Below, one piece after another: positions 9,192-17,638 of a DNA stretch of 64,000 nucleotides. The stretch spans positions 124,001 through 188,000 of the forward strand of contig CAIVVM010000034.1 of NCBI GenBank assembly GCA_903909375.1. Reading direction: 5' to 3'. The notes beneath the pieces were generated by a model that saw nothing but the letters and a program-made list of their open reading frames with translations, was not told the origin of the DNA and made no database searches. Made by a program: the position numbers and the translations under genes. Position 1 is the stretch's first letter, and every line of letters starts with the position of its first letter. This DNA is from an uncultured Alphaproteobacteria bacterium. Its GTDB lineage: Bacteria; Pseudomonadota; Alphaproteobacteria; Caulobacterales; Caulobacteraceae.

Positions 9192-9222
9192 GGAGCTCAG
9201 ATAGTCTGACGGGCCGCCGGAC

Positions 9223-10614
9223 TCAATGCGACGCAACGGCAACCAGACCCTCGCGACCAAGGCTACGCATTTCTTCCCGGCTGGGCTCCGAGACCAGGAA
9301 GATGTCGGTGGCGCGCCGCCACTCGGGCGTCCCCTTGTCCAACATCTCACGCGCCCGCATCGCAAACACCCGCGCCTGGCGTTTGTCGCCGACATTGAAG
9401 TTGTATTCGGCGGTGGCGAGACGGGCCAGGCCATCCTTGCCCAGCTTGTCGTAGGCTTCGGCCAACAGGCGCCAGGCGACCGCGTTGTCCTCTTCCTGGG
9501 TCAGGGATTTGCGAAGTTCGGCCACGCCCTCATTCACCTTGGCCTTGTCGTCGAGGGCGATGAGGGTCTGGCCCAGATTGATCCGGAGCAGGGGCGCTTC
9601 CGGTTTCAGGGCGACGGATTTGCGCTGCGGAGCCTCCGCTTCCTGAGTACGGCCGAATTCGAAGAGGATCTGGCCCTTGAGTTCCCAGAGGTAGGGGTTC
9701 TGAGGCTGTTCGTTCAGCAGCACGTCGATCAGCTTGAGGGCGCGATCCGGCTCTTTCAGCTGATAGTAGGCGATGGCGCGGGCGTAGCGGGAGGGATAGT
9801 CCGTGGCCTTCTCGCTGTATTTCGCGATGGCGATCTGCGGATTGAGGAAGGCGTCCAGCTTGGCCTTCATCACCGCGTGTTCAGCGATGGCCTCGGGGCT
9901 GTCGACCTTGCCGTAGTTCGGCTGCTTTTCCACGCGCCGGCGCAAGGCTTCGATGCGATCCGACGAAATCGGGTGGCTGCGGAAGTAGGCGAACCGGCGC
10001 GCCTCGTCGAAGACTTCCTGGTAGCGGAAGTTGTCAAAGAAGTCGGCCAGACCCTTGCCGGAGAGCCCGGCTTTGTCGAGCAGGGTGGCGCCGGCCTGAT
10101 CGGCGCGGCTTTCCTGTTCGCGGCTGTAGCCCAGCGCGCCGATGGTTCCGAACATGCTGGCGCTGCTGGCCAGACCAATGGCGGCTTCCGGCGAGCCTGC
10201 AAGAGCCGCCAGTACGCCCAGACCCATTGTCAGCAGAAACGGACGCATACCGGCGCGGTTGAAGTCATCGGACCGGGCGCTGTGTCCGCCGGCCAGGTGG
10301 CCGACTTCGTGGGCGATGACGCCCTGGAGTTCGTTGGGGTCGTCGGATTCCAGGATCAGACCGGTGTAGAAGCCCATCACCCGCGGTGCGGCGAATGCGT
10401 TGAGTTCCTTGGAGCCGATCAGCAGGATCTCGACGCTCTTTGAGTCGATGCCTGCCGCCTCGAGAATCGGCGCGGAGTCGCGGAAGAGGATCTCCTCGAT
10501 CTCGGTGTCACGGATCAGCGACTGGGCGTTGGCCAGCGAAGGCGCCACCGCCAGACTGACGGCGAGAGCGACGACCGAGGCCATTCGCGAAATCGACCGG
10601 GGCGGAGAGATCAT
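9223..10614 (-). CDS. M48-family periplasmic metalloprotease with TPR repeats (BepA-like)
   Basis: 463 residues. A signal peptide (cleavage after SLANA, about residue 30) precedes an M48 domain with zinc ligands His102 and His106 in HEVGH and the downstream SREQESRADQAG glutamate motif. A hydrophobic segment (GMRPFLLTMGLGVLAALAG) lies between them. TPR-like repeats occupy about residues 250-440 (RYARAIAYYQLKEPDRALKLID, PYLWELKGQILFEFGR and so on). The layout matches BepA/YfgC, which assists or degrades misassembled outer membrane proteins. It lies 47 bp downstream of rne and 31 bp upstream of the DsbA-like lipoprotein gene. All catalytic residues are present. Confidence 0.9.
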   Translation of the reverse strand: MISPPRSISRMASVVALAVSLAVAPSLANAQSLIRDTEIEEILFRDSAPILEAAGIDSKSVEILLIGSKELNAFAAPRVMGFYTGLILESDDPNELQGVIAHEVGHLAGGHSARSDDFNRAGMRPFLLTMGLGVLAALAGSPEAAIGLASSASMFGTIGALGYSREQESRADQAGATLLDKAGLSGKGLADFFDNFRYQEVFDEARRFAYFRSHPISSDRIEALRRRVEKQPNYGKVDSPEAIAEHAVMKAKLDAFLNPQIAIAKYSEKATDYPSRYARAIAYYQLKEPDRALKLIDVLLNEQPQNPYLWELKGQILFEFGRTQEAEAPQRKSVALKPEAPLLRINLGQTLIALDDKAKVNEGVAELRKSLTQEEDNAVAWRLLAEAYDKLGKDGLARLATAEYNFNVGDKRQARVFAMRAREMLDKGTPEWRRATDIFLVSEPSREEMRSLGREGLVAVASH

Positions 10615-10661
10615 GCGTACACTCTGTCCTGATAAGTCCGCCCCGGGACGATGCTAATGCC

Positions 10662-13325
10662 TTAGCCGCGTCTCCACCAGCCCTTGCGCGGCGCCGGCGC
10701 CGGGCCACTGATTTCGTTGGGATCAGGGACCCTTGGCGCGGGCTCGGGTTCCGGCTCCGGTTCCGGCGTCGGAGGCGCAACAGCGGCAGGTTCGGCCGCG
10801 GCTTCAACCTCGACTTCAGTTTCCTGGGCCGGCGCTGCCTTTTTTGCGCGGGAACGCCGGGGCTTGGCGGCCGGCGCCTCGGCGGCCGGGAGTGCGATCT
10901 CTGCAACCGGGTCAGGTTCAGCCTCAACGGCGACCTCGACCGGATCGACAGCCTCGACCACTTCGACCACCTCGACGAAGGCCTCCGTTTCGACAACCGG
11001 GGTCTCGCGATCACGGTCACGACCGCGTCCGCGGCCGCGTCGCGCGCGCTTTGGCTTGTCCTCGGCGGCCGGCAGTTCGACCCAGATATCGTCCTCGCCC
11101 TCGCGGGCGATGACCGGACGGGCAGGGGCGGGTTCAGGGCGCGGCGCCGGTCGGGCGTCACCTGTCGGCGGCGCGACGGGCTTCAGGTCCTCTGACGGGT
11201 CATACCAGACAAAGGGATCATCGCCGTAGGGCACCCAGGGGCGAACCCACGAGAAGTTGTCCTGCGGGCGGAAGTCATCGCGCATACGTCGCCCGCCCCG
11301 GCGGCCGCGACGGCGGCGGCGCGCCGCCTCGTCGTCGCCATCGGCCACGGCGGCCATGTCGCCAGCGGGTCGCGGCCCGCGTTCGGCTTCACCGGATCTC
11401 GGTTCATCACGACGTCCACGGCGACGGCGGCGCCCCCGTCGGCGGCTACCGTCCTCGTCATCATCGCGCGGGCGGTCCTCACGATCGGATCTGACGTGGG
11501 CCGCGTCGTCATCGGTGTCCCCGGCTTCGAGGGCGGCTTCATCCTCCGCGTCACCGTCTTCCTCATCCTCGTCGTCGAAGACCTCATCGTCGAGGTCGTC
11601 TTCTACGGAGGGCTCGAAAGCCTGGATCATCGGTGCGGCCATCGAGGCCGCATGCTCGGGACGCGTCTCCATCGAGGTGCGCTCGATCACGTGCTCGGCG
11701 TGGGCCATGTCGTCTTCGATCACGACGGTCACGAACAGGCCCTGGGCCTGGAACAGGCGCGCCAGATGCGCCCGCTTTTCGTTGAGGATGTAGAGGCCAA
11801 CGGCGCGGGGAACGCGCAGGCAAGCCTCACCGCCGCCCTTCATGGCCTCCAGTTCCATGGCGCGCAGGGCGGAGAGGGCGCTGGACTCCACGGAACGCAC
11901 CCGTCCGGTGCCGGCGCAATGTTCGCAGACATGGGTGGTGCCTTCCAGGACGCCGGACCGGCGACGCTGGCGGCTGATCTCCATCAGGCCGAACGGACTG
12001 ATCTTGCCCATCTGCACGCGGGCGCGGTCGTCCTTGAGGCAGTCTTTCAGCTTCTTCTCGACGGCGCGGTTGTTCTTCGACTCATCCATGTCGATGAAGT
12101 CGATGACGATCAGGCCGGCCAGATCGCGCAGGCGTAGCTGGCGGGCGGCTTCCTCGGCCGCCTCCATGTTGGTCTTGAGCGCGGTGGCCTCGATGTTCCG
12201 CTCGCGGGTCGACTTCCCGGAGTTCACGTCAACGGCGACCAGCGCCTCGGTCTGGTTGATCACCAGGTAGCCGCCTGATCGTAGCGGAACCGTCGGTGAA
12301 TAGATCTGGCTCAGGTGATCCTCGACCCGGTGCTTGACGAACAGCGGGGTCGGCTCGCGGTAGGCCATCACCTTCTTGGCCTGCGAGGGCATCAGCATCC
12401 GCATGAAGTCGCGGGCTTCCTTGTAGGCGCCTTCGCCCTCGACCCAGACCTCGTCGATGTCCTTGTCGTAGAGATCGCGGATCGTGCGCTTCACGAGGTC
12501 TTCTTCCTCGTAGATCAGGGCCGGAGCGATCGAGTGGAGCGTGGTCTCGCGGATGTTTTCCCACAGACGCAGCAGATAGTCGTAGTCGCGCTTGATCTCG
12601 GCCTTGGTGCGCTTGGCGCCGGCCGTCCTGACGATCAGGCCCATACCCTGTGGGACATCCAGGCTGGCCACCACGCCCTTGAGGCGCTTGCGGTCGGTTG
12701 CGGTGTCGATCTTGCGGCTGATGCCGCCGCCGCGCGCGGTGTTTGGCATCAACACGCCGTAGCGTCCGGCGAGCGACAGATAGGTTGTCAGCGCCGCACC
12801 CTTGTTGCCGCGCTCTTCCTTGACGACCTGAACCAGCATGATCTGCCGGCGGCGGATCACTTCCTGGATCTTGTAGCGACGCATCAGCCGCCGACGGCGA
12901 CGTGCGACCTCTTCTTCCATGACGTCGTCATCGTCGTCGCTGGCGTTATGGGGCTCGTCACCATCATCCTCGTCGCCGCCCTCGTTCACCGCATTGCGGG
13001 AACCCCGGCTGCGCGGCTCAGGACGATCCTCGTCGTGATCCTCGGCCTCTTCACGCATCAGCGCTTCGCGGTCGGCCAGAGGGATCTGGTAATAGTCCGG
13101 GTGGATCTCGTTGAAGGCGAGGAAGCCGTGGCGATTGCCGCCATACTCGATGAAGGCCGCCTGCAGGGACGGCTCAACCCGGGTCACCTTGGCGAGGTAG
13201 ATGTTTCCCCGAAGCTGTTTCCGGTTCTGGCTTTCGAAATCAAATTCTTCAACGCGGTTTCCGTCGACCACAACCACACGCGTTTCTTCGGCGTGAGCTG
13301 CATCGATCAACATAGTCTTGGGCAT
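10662..13325 (-). CDS. rne: Ribonuclease E
   Basis: 887 residues, starting at MPKTMLIDAAH (ATG at 13325; an upstream in-frame extension lacks homology). The S1 domain (about 35-230) is split by a charged insertion at about 91-155, rich in Asp/Glu then Arg. Catalytic aspartates are in VAVDVNSGK and LIVIDFIDM, and the zinc-link cysteines are in CEHC. The C-terminal half is disordered: an acidic stretch, Arg-rich RNA-binding patches, Pro/Ala-rich linkers, and a terminal KGWWRRG. That GWW end is the PNPase-binding motif described for Caulobacter RNase E. It cuts single-stranded RNA and scaffolds the degradosome. Confidence 0.97.
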   Translation of the reverse strand: MPKTMLIDAAHAEETRVVVVDGNRVEEFDFESQNRKQLRGNIYLAKVTRVEPSLQAAFIEYGGNRHGFLAFNEIHPDYYQIPLADREALMREEAEDHDEDRPEPRSRGSRNAVNEGGDEDDGDEPHNASDDDDDVMEEEVARRRRRLMRRYKIQEVIRRRQIMLVQVVKEERGNKGAALTTYLSLAGRYGVLMPNTARGGGISRKIDTATDRKRLKGVVASLDVPQGMGLIVRTAGAKRTKAEIKRDYDYLLRLWENIRETTLHSIAPALIYEEEDLVKRTIRDLYDKDIDEVWVEGEGAYKEARDFMRMLMPSQAKKVMAYREPTPLFVKHRVEDHLSQIYSPTVPLRSGGYLVINQTEALVAVDVNSGKSTRERNIEATALKTNMEAAEEAARQLRLRDLAGLIVIDFIDMDESKNNRAVEKKLKDCLKDDRARVQMGKISPFGLMEISRQRRRSGVLEGTTHVCEHCAGTGRVRSVESSALSALRAMELEAMKGGGEACLRVPRAVGLYILNEKRAHLARLFQAQGLFVTVVIEDDMAHAEHVIERTSMETRPEHAASMAAPMIQAFEPSVEDDLDDEVFDDEDEEDGDAEDEAALEAGDTDDDAAHVRSDREDRPRDDDEDGSRRRGRRRRRGRRDEPRSGEAERGPRPAGDMAAVADGDDEAARRRRRGRRGGRRMRDDFRPQDNFSWVRPWVPYGDDPFVWYDPSEDLKPVAPPTGDARPAPRPEPAPARPVIAREGEDDIWVELPAAEDKPKRARRGRGRGRDRDRETPVVETEAFVEVVEVVEAVDPVEVAVEAEPDPVAEIALPAAEAPAAKPRRSRAKKAAPAQETEVEVEAAAEPAAVAPPTPEPEPEPEPAPRVPDPNEISGPAPAPRKGWWRRG

Positions 13326-13742
13326 TAGAAATGTCTCCGCGGCGCGCGGGGGCATGGCCCAGGCGCAGCCGGTGTGTGGGATGAACGCGCGCGTCACTCC
13401 GCAATACGCCGGGATCGACGTATCGGGCGGCCTGGAGGCCGGCGGGGGCTCGAGCTGCGCAGCTCATCGGATGTGTTCCCAGGCGCGTCCCGAAGGGCGC
13501 GGATCGGAGGATGCGTCGTCACCGAGGATTCGGTCCAAGCCGACGCAGGCTTGTTTTTGTCGCTTGGCGTTCGGGCTCAATGCAAGCCTGCGACGCCGCG
13601 CGGGGGTACAATAGCAAGACCATCGGGCAAAAGGAAAGCGTTGCGCGCCGCAAGACCTCGTTAACCCTTTGTCCACGGCGTTACGGACTATATGTCGGTC
13701 AGCCACGCAGTGGCCGAAGAGACGGTGTTTCAGGACTTTGGC
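13326..13742. promoter_or_regulatory. Divergent rne / amiC upstream region with long inverted repeats
   Basis: No gene fits here. Two structured elements are visible: a 14-bp perfect palindrome GAGCTGCGCAGCTC at 13452-13465, and an inverted repeat CGCAGGCTTG (13544-13553) / CAAGCCTGCG (13583-13592) around a 29-base loop. If rne transcription starts to the right of 13592, both lie in its leader. RNase E autoregulates through 5' leader hairpins in E. coli, so this is a candidate for similar control. The direction and the transcription start are not known. The right part must also hold the amiC promoter. Confidence 0.5.
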
Positions 13743-14975
13743 ATGATTGGGCGCTTGAGGGCGATGGTCGGGCAGAAGAGAGGGCGCGCCGCGGCGGCCC
13801 TGCTCGTTGTCGGCATCGGGCTCGCCGCCGTCGCGGCCAGCCAGGCCGCCACCGCGGACGTCAATCTGTTGAAGGTGCGTGTCGGGGGGGATGGCGCCCA
13901 GACCCGCGCCGTGATCGAGCTGGACGGCGTCACAGCGGCCCGGGTGCTGTCGGACGGATCGGCAAACCGACGCGTTGTTTTGCTGCTGAGCGGCGTAAAG
14001 GTCGCGCAAGTCCAGCAGGGCCCCGGCCGTGGGGTGGTCAAGGCCTGGCTGCTGGACACCCATCAGGGCGGCGCTCGTCTGCAGATGGATCTGTCGGCTG
14101 ACGGCAAGGTTTCGAGGCGGTTCCTGTTGCCGCCCGCGGACGGCGTGACCTCCTATCGCTACGTCATCGATGTTGCAGCGGCGCCTGGAGCGGTCATGAC
14201 GGCTTCGGCCGCGCCAAAACCGCCGGCGCCGGCGGTCCGCACCCAGTTTCTGCCCGTGCGCACGCCCGTGCTGCCCGTCAAGTCCACGCCGCTGCCCCTG
14301 AAGAAGGTGGTGGTCATTGACGCCGGGCATGGCGGTCGCGACAGCGGGGCGAGTGGCGCCAAGGGACTGGAGAAGGACCTGAACCTCGCCGCCGCTCAGA
14401 CACTTGCCGACAAGCTTACCCGAACCGGACGCTACAAAGTCGTGATGACCCGGTCATCGGACGTCTATGTCCCGCTCGAGAGCCGGGTCAGGATCGCCCA
14501 GAGGGCGGACGCGGATCTATTCATCTCGATCCATGCTGATTCGGGGCCTGAACCCGGTCTCAAGGGCGCGTCGGTCTACACACTGTCAGACAAGGCCACG
14601 CAGCGCGCCACCCGTTTTGTGAGCAACGACAACTGGTTCATGAAGGCCAGCCTGGCAGGAGACCAGGGTGTGCGTGATATCCTCTTTGACCTGACCCAGC
14701 GCGCCACGCGTAATCGCTCCGCGGTCTTCGCCCAGACCCTGTTGTCGCGGATCGAGGGCAAGGCGCCATTACTGCGCCGCAGCCATCGCGACGCCGGGTT
14801 CATGGTGCTTCTGGCGCCGGATGTTCCAGCTGTGCTGCTGGAGATGGGGTTTGTCTCGAATCCCGAGGACGAAGCGCGACTTCGTGATCCGGTAAGCCGG
14901 TCCAGGTTGATGACGGCGGTAGCGCAGGCTGTCGACGAGCACTTCGGCGAAAGCATCCGGTTGGCTGGCTGGTGA
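13743..14975 (+). CDS. amiC: N-acetylmuramoyl-L-alanine amidase with AMIN domain
   Basis: About 410 residues from the ATG at 13743, which gives a basic N-region and a signal peptide ending near ASQAATA; an ATG at 13692 in the same frame would add 17 residues. An AMIN septal-targeting domain covers about residues 38-145. A Pro-rich linker leads to an Amidase_3 domain from about 195 to the end, with zinc ligands in VVIDAGHGGRDSGA, the EKDLNLA glutamate and FISIHADS. It cleaves septal peptidoglycan during daughter-cell separation. It sits upstream of the class A PBP gene in the same direction, 94 bp away, giving paired cutting and synthetic activities. Confidence 0.93.
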   Translation: MIGRLRAMVGQKRGRAAAALLVVGIGLAAVAASQAATADVNLLKVRVGGDGAQTRAVIELDGVTAARVLSDGSANRRVVLLLSGVKVAQVQQGPGRGVVKAWLLDTHQGGARLQMDLSADGKVSRRFLLPPADGVTSYRYVIDVAAAPGAVMTASAAPKPPAPAVRTQFLPVRTPVLPVKSTPLPLKKVVVIDAGHGGRDSGASGAKGLEKDLNLAAAQTLADKLTRTGRYKVVMTRSSDVYVPLESRVRIAQRADADLFISIHADSGPEPGLKGASVYTLSDKATQRATRFVSNDNWFMKASLAGDQGVRDILFDLTQRATRNRSAVFAQTLLSRIEGKAPLLRRSHRDAGFMVLLAPDVPAVLLEMGFVSNPEDEARLRDPVSRSRLMTAVAQAVDEHFGESIRLAGW

Positions 14976-15069
14976 CGAAGGGCGCGCGCGGGGCCGTTGG
15001 CGCCCGCCGCAACACAGGCTAGACGACACGCTTTGCAAGGGCCTTCGCGCCCCGGGAGCCTGTGCGCCA

Positions 15070-17502
15070 TTGACCCCCCCGGATACATCCGAACGGGCAG
15101 GACCCGCCCGGTGGGTTGGACTGGCCGGCGTCATGGTTCTGAGCTTCGTGGCGGTCGCCGCGCTGGCCACGGGCATCTATTCGGCCTGGCTGTTTCACGA
15201 CATGCCCGATGCGGGTGATCTGGTGGACTATCATCCGCCGACGGCGACCCGGGCCTATGCCTGGGACGGCACCCTGATCGGAGAATTCTCCCGGGAACGT
15301 CGGATATTTGTGTCCTACGACGCGATCCCCGCCCAGACGGCGCAGGCGTTCCTGGCGGCCGAGGACCACGGCTTCTTCAAGCATGGAGGAGTGGACATCG
15401 GTGGCTTTGGCCGGGCTATGGCCAAGAACGTCCTCAATATCGCGCAGGGACGGCGTCTCGAAGGCGGATCCACCATCACCCAGCAGGTGGCCAAGAACAT
15501 CCTCCTGACCAGTGACCAGACCGTTGGACGCAAGCTCAAGGAAGCCATCCTCGCCTCGCAACTGGAAAGCACGCTCTCTAAGGAGCGGATCCTCGAACTC
15601 TACATGAACGAGATCTGGCTGGGATATCGCTCCTTCGGGGTTGGCGCGGCGGCCTACAACTACTTCGGCAAGTCTTTGAGCGAGTTGACCCTTGCCGAGA
15701 GCGCCTATCTGGCGGCGCTGCCCAAAGGACCGGACAACTATCATCCGACGCGGCGCTACGGGCAGGCGGTCGGCCGCCGGAACTGGATTCTCGGTCAGAT
15801 GGCGGACCTGGGCTGGGTCAGCCGCGCCGAAGCAGAGGCGGCGATGCTGGAACCTCTCAAGGTCCAGCCGGCCCCGAGCCGGTCCCAGTACCGCGACGCC
15901 GACTACTTCGTAGAGGAGGTGCGGCGCATCTCGCTCAATATGAAGGAGCTCGGCGACGAGCGGCTGAATGCCGGCGGTTACTACGTACGCACCACCCTGG
16001 ATCCGGCGCTGCAGAGCGCAGCGCGTACGGCGCTGATGAATGGTCTTGAGAGCTACGACCGCCGACATGGCTGGCGCGGTGCGTGGGGCAAGGTGGACAC
16101 GCTGACTGGCTGGGAGACCATAGCCAAGAAGAGGTCGAAGCCAGCAGAGCGGAGAACCTGGCGGCAGGCCGTCGTCACCAGCGTAGCGGGCGGATCTGTG
16201 CAGATTCGCACCATCGAGGGTGTGGTCGGGGCGTTGGCCGGTCAGGATGTGGCGTGGGCCCGGGCAGGGAAGGGCATCGGGGTCGGCGACCTGATCTTCG
16301 TCGCCCCGAATGAGGAGGGCGCCGGATATCGGCTGAAGCAGGTGCCCGCGGTGAACGGCGCTCTGGTGGCCATGGAGCCCTATTCAGGGCGCGTGGTGGC
16401 CATGGTGGGCGGTTACTCGTTCTCGCTCTCAAGTTTCAACAGGGCCACCCAGGCGCTGCGGCAGCCCGGGTCGTCGTTCAAGCCGATTGTCTATGCTGCG
16501 GCCCTCGAGAACGGCTTTACGCCGGCCAGTACGGTTCTGGACGCGCCGATCACGCTCAAGGGCTATGGCGGCCAGAACTGGAGCCCGGAGAACTACAGCC
16601 GCGACTACTACGGCGCGCTCACGCTTCGGAAGGGCCTGGAACTGTCGCGCAACACCATGACGGTTCGGCTGGCCCAGTCGATCGGGATGACCAAGGTCGC
16701 CGATCTGGCCGAACGCATGGGTGAGTCGAAGAAGATGGACAAGGTGCTGGCCATGGCGCTCGGCGCGGGCGAGACCACGGTCTACCGGATGGCAGGGGCC
16801 TATTCGACCTTCGTCAATGGCGGTCGTCTGGTTCAGCCACACCTGATCGAGATGGTTCAGGATCGCAACGGAAAGGTGATCTGGCGAGCCGACCGGCGAG
16901 AATGTGATCGCTGCGACCAGGGCTTCGGCGGGGCCGAGAGTCCGCGAATTCTGCGTACCGGCGATCAGGTCCTGAATCCGGTGACGGCCTATCAGATCAC
17001 ATCGATGCTGCAGGGTGTGGTCCAGCGCGGCACGGCGACGCAGGCCCTGTCGCTGGGCAAGCCGGTGGGCGGCAAGACGGGCACCACCAACGACTATCGC
17101 TCGGCCTGGTTCATGGGCTTTTCGCCCCAGCTGGTCGTTGGCGTCTACATCGGGTTTGATGACAATCGCAGCCTGGGAAACAACGAGACCGGCAGTGTCG
17201 CGGCTGTCCCGATCTTTGTGGATTTCATGGGGGTCGCGCTGAAGGACAAGCCGGCCGAGGAATTCAAGGCGCCGACCGAGGCCAGGTTCGCCATGATCCG
17301 GGGTATTCGCGAAGCTTTCCGACCGGGCACCGAGCCCACCAGTCTGGCAGCGCCTGTGGGCGAGGCGGGTGCGCCCACCGGACCTCAACCCTACAACAAG
17401 GTCTTCCAGAACGGCGTCACCGGCGCACCCAACGCCGCCGCAGCCGTGGCGCCGGCGGCGCCGGCGGCGAAAAAGAAGGACGATCTCTCCGACTTGTTCT
17501 GA
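15070..17502 (+). CDS. mrcA: Class A penicillin-binding protein (PBP1A type)
   Basis: 810 residues from a TTG at 15070 with GGAG 12 bases upstream; the next ATG would remove the cytoplasmic tail. One membrane helix spans about 16-40. The GT51 glycosyltransferase domain has catalytic Glu98 in AEDHGFFKHGG and the GGSTITQQVAKN motif. The transpeptidase domain has nucleophile Ser468 and Lys471 (SSFK), the SRN triad, and Lys669-Thr-Gly. The tail is Ala-rich and lysine-rich. It polymerises and cross-links peptidoglycan. It lies between amiC and prfB; a palindromic element follows the stop. Confidence 0.95.
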   Translation: MTPPDTSERAGPARWVGLAGVMVLSFVAVAALATGIYSAWLFHDMPDAGDLVDYHPPTATRAYAWDGTLIGEFSRERRIFVSYDAIPAQTAQAFLAAEDHGFFKHGGVDIGGFGRAMAKNVLNIAQGRRLEGGSTITQQVAKNILLTSDQTVGRKLKEAILASQLESTLSKERILELYMNEIWLGYRSFGVGAAAYNYFGKSLSELTLAESAYLAALPKGPDNYHPTRRYGQAVGRRNWILGQMADLGWVSRAEAEAAMLEPLKVQPAPSRSQYRDADYFVEEVRRISLNMKELGDERLNAGGYYVRTTLDPALQSAARTALMNGLESYDRRHGWRGAWGKVDTLTGWETIAKKRSKPAERRTWRQAVVTSVAGGSVQIRTIEGVVGALAGQDVAWARAGKGIGVGDLIFVAPNEEGAGYRLKQVPAVNGALVAMEPYSGRVVAMVGGYSFSLSSFNRATQALRQPGSSFKPIVYAAALENGFTPASTVLDAPITLKGYGGQNWSPENYSRDYYGALTLRKGLELSRNTMTVRLAQSIGMTKVADLAERMGESKKMDKVLAMALGAGETTVYRMAGAYSTFVNGGRLVQPHLIEMVQDRNGKVIWRADRRECDRCDQGFGGAESPRILRTGDQVLNPVTAYQITSMLQGVVQRGTATQALSLGKPVGGKTGTTNDYRSAWFMGFSPQLVVGVYIGFDDNRSLGNNETGSVAAVPIFVDFMGVALKDKPAEEFKAPTEARFAMIRGIREAFRPGTEPTSLAAPVGEAGAPTGPQPYNKVFQNGVTGAPNAAAAVAPAAPAAKKKDDLSDLF

Positions 17503-17530
17503 CCGCCAAGCCGGACTACATCCCGCGCCC

Positions 17531-17584
17531 TTAGAGCATGACAGCTTCAACTGGATATCGGCTGAAGCGCCCGTCATGCTCTAA
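17531..17584. repeat. Nested palindromic element between PBP1A and prfB
   Basis: A perfect 12-bp inverted repeat, TTAGAGCATGAC (17531-17542) and GTCATGCTCTAA (17573-17584), encloses a second pair, GCTTCA (17544-17549) and TGAAGC (17563-17568). It lies 28 bp after the PBP stop. The outer AGAGCATGA sequence resembles the ends of palindromes scattered through alphaproteobacterial genomes. It may act as a bidirectional terminator or mRNA-stabilising hairpin. There is no long T-run, so a simple intrinsic terminator is not certain. Confidence 0.7.
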
Positions 17585-17638
17585 ATATCTGAATAGCGAG
17601 CCTTTTTATCCGGAAAGGCTCTATCTGGAGTTACCCCC

